This document shows positions 1-6,475 of a DNA stretch of 8,068 bases, one piece after another (the first letter of the stretch is position 1; the number at the start of each line of letters is the position of its first letter). This stretch comes from Bdellovibrionales bacterium (lineage in GTDB: Bacteria; Bdellovibrionota; Bdellovibrionia; Bdellovibrionales; UBA1609), in contig JAPKGD010000061.1 of assembly GCA_026648125.1 (NCBI GenBank), forward strand, positions 1-8,068, in the 5' to 3' direction. The notes beneath the pieces are model-generated. The model was not told the DNA's origin. It was given only the letters and a program-made list of their open reading frames with translations, and ran no database searches. Both the position numbers and the translations under genes were made by a program.

Positions 1-29
1 CAGGCGGTCAAATACAAAAAATTAGTTGC

Positions 30-701
30 TCATGAAGCTACGGATTTAGTCGCCTCAGGCACAGCAACATCTGGGAAAATAACTTTTGGCTCTTCGACAA
101 CACTCGCCTGTTCCTTCATCATCGCAGATTTCTCAGCCCAGACCGAGCCGTGCGAACATTTTGCAATCACTGCAATTTGCCGAAACGTCATTCCAGCTTT
201 TAGGAGCTTGCGAATAAGATCCGAGTCCCTTTGTTTTTTTCTGCCAATTAGGCGGCCCTTCGCACGAGCATTCGCAAGTCCAGCACGCACTCTCTCAGCC
301 ACAAGATCACGTTCGAGCTGGCTGATTGCAGCCAAAATACTGAAAACTGCAATACCAACAGGCGTACTGGTATCAATTTTTTCTGTGAGCGATATGAATG
401 AAACATTTTTAGCCTTAAAAATGTGAAGGGCATTCAACAAGTGAGTTGTGCTTCTGGCAAATCGTGAAAATGAGTAAACAACGACGGACGAAATTTCTCC
501 AGCATTCACCGCCGTCATCATTCGATCCAAAGCTGGGCGCGATGATTTGGTCCCGCTTATGCCCTCATCCATAAAAATCTCATAGTTTAAAATATCATTT
601 TTAGTGCAGTAGTCTTTTAAGATGCGGACTTGCGATTCAAGCCCTGTGCTTTGTTGGTCGGTGGATACGCGCGCATAGCACGCAACACGATTGGTATTCA
701 T
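30..701 (-). CDS. Small serine recombinase (resolvase/invertase family)
   Basis: A 223-residue site-specific DNA recombinase. The family cuts and rejoins DNA at short crossover sites through a covalent serine-DNA link. The N-terminal catalytic domain (about 1-140) shows YARVSTDQQ with the nucleophile Ser13 and Arg11, then DEGISG (45-50), then SRFARS (79-84) carrying the conserved arginines 80 and 83. The long dimer helix starts at the ERD of 130-132 and runs to about 150. A helix-turn-helix DNA-binding domain follows at about 158-192. The last 30 or so residues are rich in Val, Glu and Pro and lie beyond the usual end of Hin/Gin-type enzymes, which are near 180-200 residues. The ATG has a good Shine-Dalgarno site, AGGAG, 8 nt upstream (710-714). 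No recombination site, invertible segment or transposase is seen nearby, so resolvase, invertase or element-borne recombinase cannot be told apart. Family call is firm; role is open. Confidence 0.93.
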   Translation of the reverse strand: MNTNRVACYARVSTDQQSTGLESQVRILKDYCTKNDILNYEIFMDEGISGTKSSRPALDRMMTAVNAGEISSVVVYSFSRFARSTTHLLNALHIFKAKNVSFISLTEKIDTSTPVGIAVFSILAAISQLERDLVAERVRAGLANARAKGRLIGRKKQRDSDLIRKLLKAGMTFRQIAVIAKCSHGSVWAEKSAMMKEQASVVEEPKVIFPDVAVPEATKSVAS

Positions 702-720
702 TCAGCTTTCTCCTATCTGA

Positions 721-750
721 TTTAAAAATTCAGAGAGTGGCATGGGTCAA
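721..750 (-). promoter_or_regulatory. Possible sigma-70 promoter of the recombinase gene
   Basis: On the minus strand, TTGACC (745-750) matches five of six bases of the -35 consensus. An 18-nt spacer separates it from TTTAAA (721-726), a four-of-six match to the -10 box. Transcription would start near 714, right at the Shine-Dalgarno site, giving a very short leader. That tight fit, and the ease of finding such matches by eye in AT-rich DNA, keep confidence low. Confidence 0.25.
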
Positions 751-911
751 AATGCAGGAAGCAATCGAGAAGTAAAAAAGAAGCATACTCATGAAATATT
801 GCGAAATTTGGCGAAAGATTTGGCTGGTGGTCTTCAGACCCCAGGTTGTTGTTTCAACTACTTAGAACATTTGATTTTCTTGATGATCGTGCCGCTGAAC
901 CCAGCGAAGAA

Positions 912-1001
912 TGGCGGAGAGGGTGAGATTCGAACTCACGAGCCCCTTACGAGGCTGCTAGTTTTCAAGACTAGTGCCTTCAGCCACTCGGCCACCTCTC
1001 C
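912..1001 (-). tRNA. tRNA-Ser (anticodon UGA)
   Basis: A complete 90-nt serine tRNA, including an encoded CCA (912-914). The acceptor stem pairs GGAGAGG (995-1001) with CCTCTCC (916-922), with G as discriminator base (915). The anticodon arm is CTAGT-CTTGAAA-ACTAG with anticodon TGA at 965-967, which reads UCA and related codons. A long variable arm (AGCC/GGCT core with the loop between) marks it as a class II serine tRNA, and the T arm is GTGAG-TTCGAAT-CTCAC. It lies 84 bp downstream of serS on the same strand, so it may be cut from a serS read-through transcript. A separate promoter is possible: TATAGG on the minus strand at about 1017-1022 would leave a leader near 10 nt, but no good -35 box was found. 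No T-rich terminator follows it. Confidence 0.97.
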
Positions 1002-1085
1002 GCGTTCGGTCTCCTAATCCTATAAGTGACTTTGCCTCGAACTGGTAGCCATTAATATGGCGCAGCAGAGGGACTTGAGCAGAAT

Positions 1086-2399
1086 TTACCCCTTTGAACT
1101 GATCTTCTTGAGGCCCCCCATATAGGGCTGGAGCGCCTGGGGAATGGCGATGGATCCATCTTCGAGCTGATAATTCTCCATAATGGCGATCAGGGTCCTC
1201 CCAACAGCCAGGCCCGAGCCATTGAGTGTGTGCACGAAGCGTGGCTTGTCCTTATCCCCGCCTTTAAACCGAATATTCGCGCGTCGAGCCTGAAAATCCT
1301 CAAAATTCGAACAGGAGCTGATCTCTCGGAATTGGCCCTGTCCCGGAAGCCAAACCTCTATGTCATAACACTTTGCTGCTCCAAACCCGATGTCCTTTGA
1401 ACAAAGAGACATCAGGCGATAAGGGAGCTCTAGCTTCTTAAGCACCACCTCGGCATGGCCTGTCAGTTGCTCGTGGAGTTCATAAGACTTATCCGGGTGA
1501 GTGAACATGACCAATTCAATCTTATTAAATTGGTGCTGCCGGATAAGCCCCTTGGTGTCCTTTCCATAGCTCCCCGCTTCGGATCTAAAACAAGGAGTAT
1601 AAGCGCAAAACTTTATGGGTAGTTCGGCTTCACGAAGGGTTTCGCCTGCAAAATAATTGGTGACCGGCACCTCTGCGGTGGGAACCAAATGATAGTCATG
1701 TCCCTCAAGATGGAAAACATCGTCGCGAAATTTGGGAAATTGGCCTGTTCCCAAAAGTGATGTTCCATTAACGATAAATGGCGGAATCATTTCTTCATAG
1801 CCATGGTCCCGTGAATGGAGATCCAACATAAACTGAATGAGTGCTCTCTCCATTTGGGCCGCCGCACCCCTTAAAAAGGAGAATCGAGCTCCAGTTACTT
1901 TCCCCGCTCGCTCAAAATCCAAAACACCCAGATTTTCACCAAGCTCCCAGTGTTCCTTAGGCTTAAAGGCAAATGAGCGCTTTTCTCCATAGGCTCGCAC
2001 TTCCTGATTGTCCTCCGCCGATTGCCCAACGGGTACTGAGTCGTGCAGCTTATTGGGTAAAACCAGAGAAAGTTGGCGCATTTCTTCATCGGCCTCTTGA
2101 GCTTGCTTATCGAGATCTTTTACCGTTCCCGATAGTTTCTGCATCTCTTGTAGGAGCTGATTAGCATCCTCTTTATTTCTTTTACGACGAGCGATTTCTT
2201 CCCCAACTTTATTTTGCTCCGCACGTGCAGTTTCCATTTGGGTGATAAGGTTCTTCCGTCGAGAATTCATCTCGGTCAACCGATCTACGAGTGATGAGTC
2301 CCAACCTCGGTTCGCCAGCGTCTGTCGATATTCTTCCAAATAGGTTAGGCCCGTGGCCGGATTTTTGTCTGCTCTATCGAGTGCTTTTACATCTATCAT
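1086..2399 (-). CDS. serS: Seryl-tRNA synthetase
   Basis: This cytoplasmic class II aminoacyl-tRNA synthetase activates serine with ATP and attaches it to tRNA-Ser; the family also primes selenocysteine synthesis where that exists. At 437 residues it is close to the usual 425-430. The N-terminal tRNA-binding arm is a charged antiparallel coiled coil (about 38-112). The catalytic core shows TAEVP (241-245), motif 2 with FRSEAGSYG (271-279) followed by RQHQFNKIE (287-295), SSCSNFEDFQARR (361-373), and motif 3 GSGLAVGRTL (394-403) followed by MENYQ. About ten extra residues precede the arm compared with the E. coli enzyme. The ATG is preceded by GAGG, and the gene starts 9 nt after the upstream membrane protein stop, so it is probably expressed from the upstream promoter. 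Its tRNA substrate is encoded just downstream. Confidence 0.98.
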   Translation of the reverse strand: MIDVKALDRADKNPATGLTYLEEYRQTLANRGWDSSLVDRLTEMNSRRKNLITQMETARAEQNKVGEEIARRKRNKEDANQLLQEMQKLSGTVKDLDKQAQEADEEMRQLSLVLPNKLHDSVPVGQSAEDNQEVRAYGEKRSFAFKPKEHWELGENLGVLDFERAGKVTGARFSFLRGAAAQMERALIQFMLDLHSRDHGYEEMIPPFIVNGTSLLGTGQFPKFRDDVFHLEGHDYHLVPTAEVPVTNYFAGETLREAELPIKFCAYTPCFRSEAGSYGKDTKGLIRQHQFNKIELVMFTHPDKSYELHEQLTGHAEVVLKKLELPYRLMSLCSKDIGFGAAKCYDIEVWLPGQGQFREISSCSNFEDFQARRANIRFKGGDKDKPRFVHTLNGSGLAVGRTLIAIMENYQLEDGSIAIPQALQPYMGGLKKISSKG

Positions 2400-2408
2400 G
2401 GGACCTCA

Positions 2409-2705
2409 TTAGCTTCCAGGTGCGACGAGAATGTACATACGAAGCAGCAGTCCAATCAAGACACAAATCAGGTCAAATACGGCCACACCCACAAACTGCC
2501 AACCCTTCGAGATGCGCAAAAAGGCCGCCACTACCGTCACAATCACAAAGGTAAAAGAAAAACTTCCATACCCGGCAATCTCTTCACCAATAAGGGCAAT
2601 CGTCAGCCCCAGAGCCATCCCAGACAGAAGACGAAAGGCAAATAAGACGAGGCTGGTCGACGAGGTCTTCAGCCGATATTGAATCTCTTCTAGCATTTGT
2701 CCCAT
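2409..2705 (-). CDS. Small three-helix inner-membrane protein, unknown function
   Basis: I do not recognise this 98-residue family. The sequence shows a short charged amphipathic N-terminus (1-15) and three hydrophobic stretches at about 16-40, 47-64 and 68-94, with Glu-Glu between the first two and a short Lys/Arg-containing turn between the second and third. This fits an inner-membrane protein with almost no soluble part. The start codon lies 2 nt after the stop of the large TPR gene (TAG-TT-ATG), an arrangement typical of translational coupling, and serS follows 9 nt after its own stop. A second in-frame Met at residue 4 is an alternative start. Context suggests a partner of the membrane-anchored TPR protein, but that is inference only. 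Confidence 0.8.
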   Translation of the reverse strand: MGQMLEEIQYRLKTSSTSLVLFAFRLLSGMALGLTIALIGEEIAGYGSFSFTFVIVTVVAAFLRISKGWQFVGVAVFDLICVLIGLLLRMYILVAPGS

Positions 2706-2707
2706 AA

Positions 2708-5656
2708 CTAAATCCCCCCATCCCCAACGCCCAACTTGCCTAAAAAGCGACGACGAATCGCTTCGGCATCCGGTGCGTTGGGATTTAATACCAAGTATTG
2801 ATTGTAAGCTTTCCCCGCCTCGAGAACATCACCTTTAATTTCGTAAATCATACCAAGCTCTCGGTAAATCTCTGGAACTCCCGACTCGATAACCGCTGCT
2901 TGATTGAGCATGGATATCGCCAGGTCCAATTGGTCCGAGCGGCGATAGCAATTGGCTATTTTGATATAAATTTCTGCGCTTCGAGGCCTTAATTTAATGG
3001 CTTTTTGATATTCCGAAACACAGAGGCTGTATTGCTGTTGAAGGGCATAGACTTCTGCCGCCAGCAAATAGGGTTCCGCAAGACTCGGGTTCACATTTCG
3101 CTCTTCTTTGGCTTCCCTCAGAGCCAACGCAGAATCGCCCAAAGCGAGTGCCGCTCGCCCGAGGTAGTAATGAACAAGCGGGTATAGCTTATTAATTCGA
3201 ATGACTCGCTGTAACTGCACCTGCGCCTGGTCGGCCTTGCCGACATCAAGATAGAGTAAGCCAATTTCAAAAAGAGGGCCGGCATCTGAGGGATCTAAAA
3301 TAGCCGCCTGCTCAAACGAAGAAAGCGCCTGACCGTTCTTTCTCTGGGCCTTCTGAGAGCGCCCTAGGTCTAAAAACGCTTCTTTGGACTTGGGATCTAT
3401 ATTGGTTAACTCGGCAAAAACGCCTTCAGCATCGCCGTAGCGCTGCTCAAAGAAATATTGGCGGCCAAGTCCCAATCGATATTCAGTGACTACGGGAAAT
3501 AGCTTTACCAGCTCTTTAAAGTAATCGAGGGCTGCATCACTTCCCTGTACGCCAGCTAGGCTTCGACCATAAATGACTTGGGCTTTACGATGATTCACGT
3601 CAAGCTCGCGAGCTCGGTTGGCATGAGAAAAGGCTGTGGTGTAATCGCCTAAGTTAGTTAAAGCCTCTGCCAGGATAACGTGAGATTCCACGTCTGTGTC
3701 GTAAATACTCAATGCACGCCGAGCATACTCGACAGCGGCTTGATCATTTTGTCTTCTCAATTCAACCAAGGCAAAGCCGCGATAGACCTCATAACTTTTT
3801 GGTGCGACGCCTTGAGCGCTGATAAGCACCTGAGCCGCGGCCACAAAATTATACCTCTGAGAATAGTAATCCGCGAGTACGACATAGGCCTCTATCAATT
3901 TCGGATCTGCCCGAATGGCTTTGTTCAACCACTCAATAGCTTCCGTGGTGAGACTTAATCTCCACAAACATTCGGCCGCCTTCATTGCAGCAAGTCCACT
4001 TTTGCTATCAACTTCAAAGGCCGCTTTAAAATGGGCCTGGGCAGTGTTGCAGTCGCCCTCTCTAAAAAACTGATCCCCTTCTGCAATCAACTGGTAGGAC
4101 TTAAACTGAGCTTTGCTGAGAGCCTTTGTTCCGCCAAGTTGAACGACCAAATTTTTGGCTGTGGAGTTGGTTGAGTCGAGCTCATAGGATCGCTGTGCCG
4201 CTTTTAAAGCCTCTGCGGAGTTGCCTTGTTGCAAGTAGATTTCAGCCAAACCCAAAAATCCTTTAGACAAAATCCGCCGCGGTATTCTCTCCTTAGAATC
4301 GACTGCGGATTTGATAAGTTCCAAGCCGCGCTGAATGTTTCTAAAGTGACGGGACTCTAATAAGCCCAATTCAATCTTTGAAACTTCGTGGCTCGGCGAA
4401 CTCTCTAAGACAGCCCGATAGATCCGAGCAGCTTCCGTATAATTTTCGAGCTTTGTGTAAAGCTGTGCCTGGTAAACAAAGGCACGTATCCACTGTGGCC
4501 AGAGCTTCTGCGCCGAGGCCAAATAGCCAACAGAGGTCTGATAATCACCGGCCGCATCCGACAGTATCGCCATAAAATAGTAGAATGGGATGGGTGGCGC
4601 CGCTCGGTCGCCATAAGTTTCTAACACTGTACTTGAGAGGCTTCTCGCTTCGTCAAGTCTACCTTTCAAGATGAGATCTACGACCTTACAAGTTGAACCG
4701 TGCATACCGGCGCCATCCGCGGCGCTTGCCATCTGGGTGATTGTTGAGATGGCCCTTAGGTCTTCAGAGTCCTGAAAGCTAAATGGCCAAAGTTCATAAT
4801 AGGCAAGGCAAAGAAGACCCATAACTTCCGCATTACGCGAATCAGACTCAAGGACTTGAACTAATTCATTTTGGGCACGCATATAACCGCTGAAGTTATC
4901 ACGCAAATATTCACCAACTCCGCGAGAAATTTTCTCTCTCAACTGATCGGCACCTAGCGAAGACCCCTCGTGTCTTGGGACCAGCAGATGTATTCTTTCG
5001 TCTGGTATAGGCTCTGGTGCCGACATGAGATAAAAGCCAACACCAATAATTGCTACGGCTAAAAGCGCAGGTAAAATTGAGCTTTTTCTGGTTTCGCTCT
5101 TAACTCGCTTTTTTACATCCACCATATCAATGACGTCTTCAGAATCTCCCGCTTTTCTCGCTTTCTTGCGACGATCACCTTTTGCTTTTTTACTTCGCTT
5201 GGGTTTCTCTTCTTTGGTGCGTTTAGCCCTAGGATCCGTTGCGATTTGGGTTGGATCTCCTTGTGCAGGCTGGGACCGCCAAGCCTGTTGTCCCGCAGAT
5301 TCATTTGGTGGAGACTCTTGTTGAATCGAAGGCTCTTTTTCATTTGGCGGGGGCGATGTGACTTGGTTCTCTTCCTGGTGAGGAGCTTCTGACTCGTTCA
5401 CATTATTGAATCGAGCGCGGGACGACCTTGAGGCATCAACTTCGGGTCGATCCGACAGCACCTCGAGCAAGCGATCATAAAATTGAGGATCCTGAGATAT
5501 CGGATACCAATTTGCGCCGGGATACTCCGATATAAGCTCGTCGCCTCCGAATTTACCTTGTCCTATGCGCTCCAGGACTTGCTCGGTGGTGTACGGCCCC
5601 TTGAGAAGGCCTTCAGCATTTTTGACGATCCAACGTCGACGTTTTTTTTCGCTCAT
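2708..5656 (-). CDS. Membrane-anchored protein with N-terminal GYF_2-like domain and long TPR array
   Basis: A 982-residue scaffold-like protein. Residues about 7-66 form a GYF_2-like domain (W9, the GLLKGPYT core at 16-23, WYPI at 50-53), a fold linked to protein or proline-rich peptide binding. A polar linker follows: Pro/Glu/Gln-rich at 70-135, then strongly Lys/Arg-rich at 143-190. A single hydrophobic helix (about 193-213) comes next; the basic flank on its N side predicts N-in, C-out topology, placing the GYF_2-like domain in the cytoplasm and the rest in the periplasm. From about 255 to 965 the protein is helical with many degenerate TPR units, clearest after 525, with typical A-xx-Y and DP spacing. 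TPRs bind other proteins, so a role in assembling an envelope complex is plausible, but no pathway is evident. It is the first gene of the row leading to serS. AAGAG lies 5 nt before the ATG. Topology is a prediction; exact TPR count was not made. Confidence 0.9.
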   Translation of the reverse strand: MSEKKRRRWIVKNAEGLLKGPYTTEQVLERIGQGKFGGDELISEYPGANWYPISQDPQFYDRLLEVLSDRPEVDASRSSRARFNNVNESEAPHQEENQVTSPPPNEKEPSIQQESPPNESAGQQAWRSQPAQGDPTQIATDPRAKRTKEEKPKRSKKAKGDRRKKARKAGDSEDVIDMVDVKKRVKSETRKSSILPALLAVAIIGVGFYLMSAPEPIPDERIHLLVPRHEGSSLGADQLREKISRGVGEYLRDNFSGYMRAQNELVQVLESDSRNAEVMGLLCLAYYELWPFSFQDSEDLRAISTITQMASAADGAGMHGSTCKVVDLILKGRLDEARSLSSTVLETYGDRAAPPIPFYYFMAILSDAAGDYQTSVGYLASAQKLWPQWIRAFVYQAQLYTKLENYTEAARIYRAVLESSPSHEVSKIELGLLESRHFRNIQRGLELIKSAVDSKERIPRRILSKGFLGLAEIYLQQGNSAEALKAAQRSYELDSTNSTAKNLVVQLGGTKALSKAQFKSYQLIAEGDQFFREGDCNTAQAHFKAAFEVDSKSGLAAMKAAECLWRLSLTTEAIEWLNKAIRADPKLIEAYVVLADYYSQRYNFVAAAQVLISAQGVAPKSYEVYRGFALVELRRQNDQAAVEYARRALSIYDTDVESHVILAEALTNLGDYTTAFSHANRARELDVNHRKAQVIYGRSLAGVQGSDAALDYFKELVKLFPVVTEYRLGLGRQYFFEQRYGDAEGVFAELTNIDPKSKEAFLDLGRSQKAQRKNGQALSSFEQAAILDPSDAGPLFEIGLLYLDVGKADQAQVQLQRVIRINKLYPLVHYYLGRAALALGDSALALREAKEERNVNPSLAEPYLLAAEVYALQQQYSLCVSEYQKAIKLRPRSAEIYIKIANCYRRSDQLDLAISMLNQAAVIESGVPEIYRELGMIYEIKGDVLEAGKAYNQYLVLNPNAPDAEAIRRRFLGKLGVGDGGI
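2714..2719 (-). promoter_or_regulatory. G-run ribosome binding site of the three-helix protein gene
   Basis: Six consecutive G on the minus strand lie 8 nt before the ATG at 2705 and inside the last codons of the TPR gene. They can pair with the CCUCC of 16S rRNA only in part, but spacing is right and no better site exists. It supports the first ATG over the one at residue 4. Confidence 0.45.
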
Positions 5657-5962
5657 TTCAACTCTTCTATACTATCTGAATGACGAGCTGTTTCCATGGG
5701 CACTCGACCACTAACTGAATCCATTTTTTCTGGTTCCACGATGGTATCTAGGTCCATTTTGGAGCCAACACTTCAACATATTGAAATTATTATATTTTGT
5801 GGTCTTTGATAAGTGCTGGAACCAATACGGAACTAAATTGAATTTTGCGCTGCGCACAAAAATCCCTTTATCCCTCAATGATTTGGATTTGAAAGAAATT
5901 CCTGATTGGCATCGCATTTGCTCTTAAGTCGGTTCGTTAAATCGTTTTCCGGGGGGAAAAAC
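5657..5962. other. Non-coding gap between divergent genes
   Basis: These 306 bases separate the start of the TPR gene (minus strand) from the start of the small exported protein gene (plus strand), so they should hold both promoters. The middle part (about 5770-5810) is very AT-rich. A short palindrome TGCGC-T-GCGCA lies at 5846-5856. I could not assign a convincing -35/-10 pair for either gene. No credible coding frame or RNA gene was recognised; the one open stretch on the minus strand has no ribosome binding site and biased, low-complexity content. Confidence 0.6.
5951..5956 (+). promoter_or_regulatory. G-run ribosome binding site that fixes the start of the exported protein
   Basis: Six G followed by AAAAAC place a Shine-Dalgarno-like site 6 nt before the ATG at 5963. 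The next start upstream in frame, a TTG at 5906, has no such site and would put 19 residues before the signal peptide. The site therefore selects 5963. Confidence 0.55.
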
Positions 5963-6403
5963 ATGAAAGCTCACTTTTTAAGCATTATCACCTTAGTCGT
6001 TGCCAGTTTCTCGTTTGTATCAAGCGCTGCTGTTGAAACTAAAAGTCTCGCCATTGGCGACATTCAATATCAAGAAGGCTCTTGGGTTGTGCAAATTAGT
6101 GGCAATTTGCCAAACCCCTGCCTTAGCGCCCCCCGCCCTCTGTTGATTCAATCAAAAGAGGATCCACGCCTTATGACTTTGACTGTTGTCGCTGATGGAA
6201 CAAAGCAAATGTGCGCTCAGGTCGTTCGCGGCCCTTTTAAAATTCGCGTAAACTTGAAGCATCTTATTCAACGATCTGAAGTGAGCATTGATGAGCACGA
6301 AGTTTACACCATCAATGCTCGAAACTTCCCTTTCTCGGTGAAGTTTGAAGGTAAAGACGTCGTTCAATTTGACGTTTTGCCGATTGCTGCCGCCCTCGAG
6401 TAG
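5963..6403 (+). CDS. Small Sec-exported protein with two cysteines, unknown function
   Basis: A 146-residue precursor with a clear signal peptide: MK start, hydrophobic core at about 5-18, and a Ser/Ala-rich cleavage region (VSSAAV, 19-24), giving a mature protein of about 124 residues in the periplasm or outside. There is no lipobox cysteine. The mature part is predicted mostly beta, with two cysteines only: Cys53 in NLPNPC and Cys84 in KQMCAQV, well placed for one disulfide. The pattern of an NPC motif early and an MCAQV motif followed by a PF strand resembles small Ig-like exported domains in other bacteria, but I cannot name a family with confidence. The gene stands alone: its own upstream gap, a G-run ribosome site, and a strong terminator 30 bp after the stop. 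Start chosen for the signal peptide and ribosome site. Confidence 0.85.
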   Translation: MKAHFLSIITLVVASFSFVSSAAVETKSLAIGDIQYQEGSWVVQISGNLPNPCLSAPRPLLIQSKEDPRLMTLTVVADGTKQMCAQVVRGPFKIRVNLKHLIQRSEVSIDEHEVYTINARNFPFSVKFEGKDVVQFDVLPIAAALE

Positions 6404-6433
6404 TTCATTTAATTTTTGGTGTTTTTCCCCAAG

Positions 6434-6470
6434 ACCCGAGATTGGCCCCTCCAAACTCGGGTTTTTTTTT
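6434..6470 (+). terminator. Rho-independent terminator of the exported protein gene
   Basis: ACCCGAG (6434-6440) pairs with CTCGGGT (6456-6462), a 7-bp GC-rich stem with a 15-nt loop, followed directly by a run of T to 6470. It lies 30 bp after the stop of the exported protein. Read on the minus strand, downstream of murA, the same stem is followed by TCTTGG and not a T run, so it would end murA transcripts less well. Confidence 0.88.
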
Positions 6471-6475
6471 GGAAT

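Noticed and set aside
801..822. Short imperfect tandem repeat, GCGAAATTTG then GCGAAAGATTTG
   Set aside because: Only two units with a 2-nt difference; nothing ties it to a recombination site or a repeat family.
893..906. Hairpin CGCTG/CAGCG just downstream of the tRNA as a terminator
   Set aside because: Only 5 bp and no T run on the minus strand; it is at most a processing or chance structure.
742..1017. A 91-residue open frame on the plus strand
   Set aside because: Its C-terminal third is the antisense translation of tRNA-Ser (the GGEGEIRTHEPLTR type of peptide), a well-known annotation artefact. It has no ribosome site.
5669..5696. TGGAAA and TAGTAT, 16 nt apart, as a promoter for the TPR gene
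   Set aside because: Transcription would start about 5 nt before the ATG, cutting off the ribosome site.
5731..5824. 8-bp inverted repeat TGGTTCCA / TGGAACCA with a 78-bp spacer
   Set aside because: A match of this length is expected by chance in a region of about 300 bp, and the spacer is long for an operator.
5711..5917. A 68-residue open frame on the minus strand in the divergent gap
   Set aside because: No ribosome site and no recognisable domain, and it fills the region where the promoters of both neighbours must be.
5906..5962. Upstream TTG start for the exported protein
   Set aside because: It would place 19 residues before a normal signal peptide and lacks a ribosome site; the ATG at 5963 has both.
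6152..6454. A 100-residue open frame on the minus strand across the exported protein gene
   Set aside because: Lies antisense to a well supported gene with a signal peptide and terminator, and has no domain or ribosome site.
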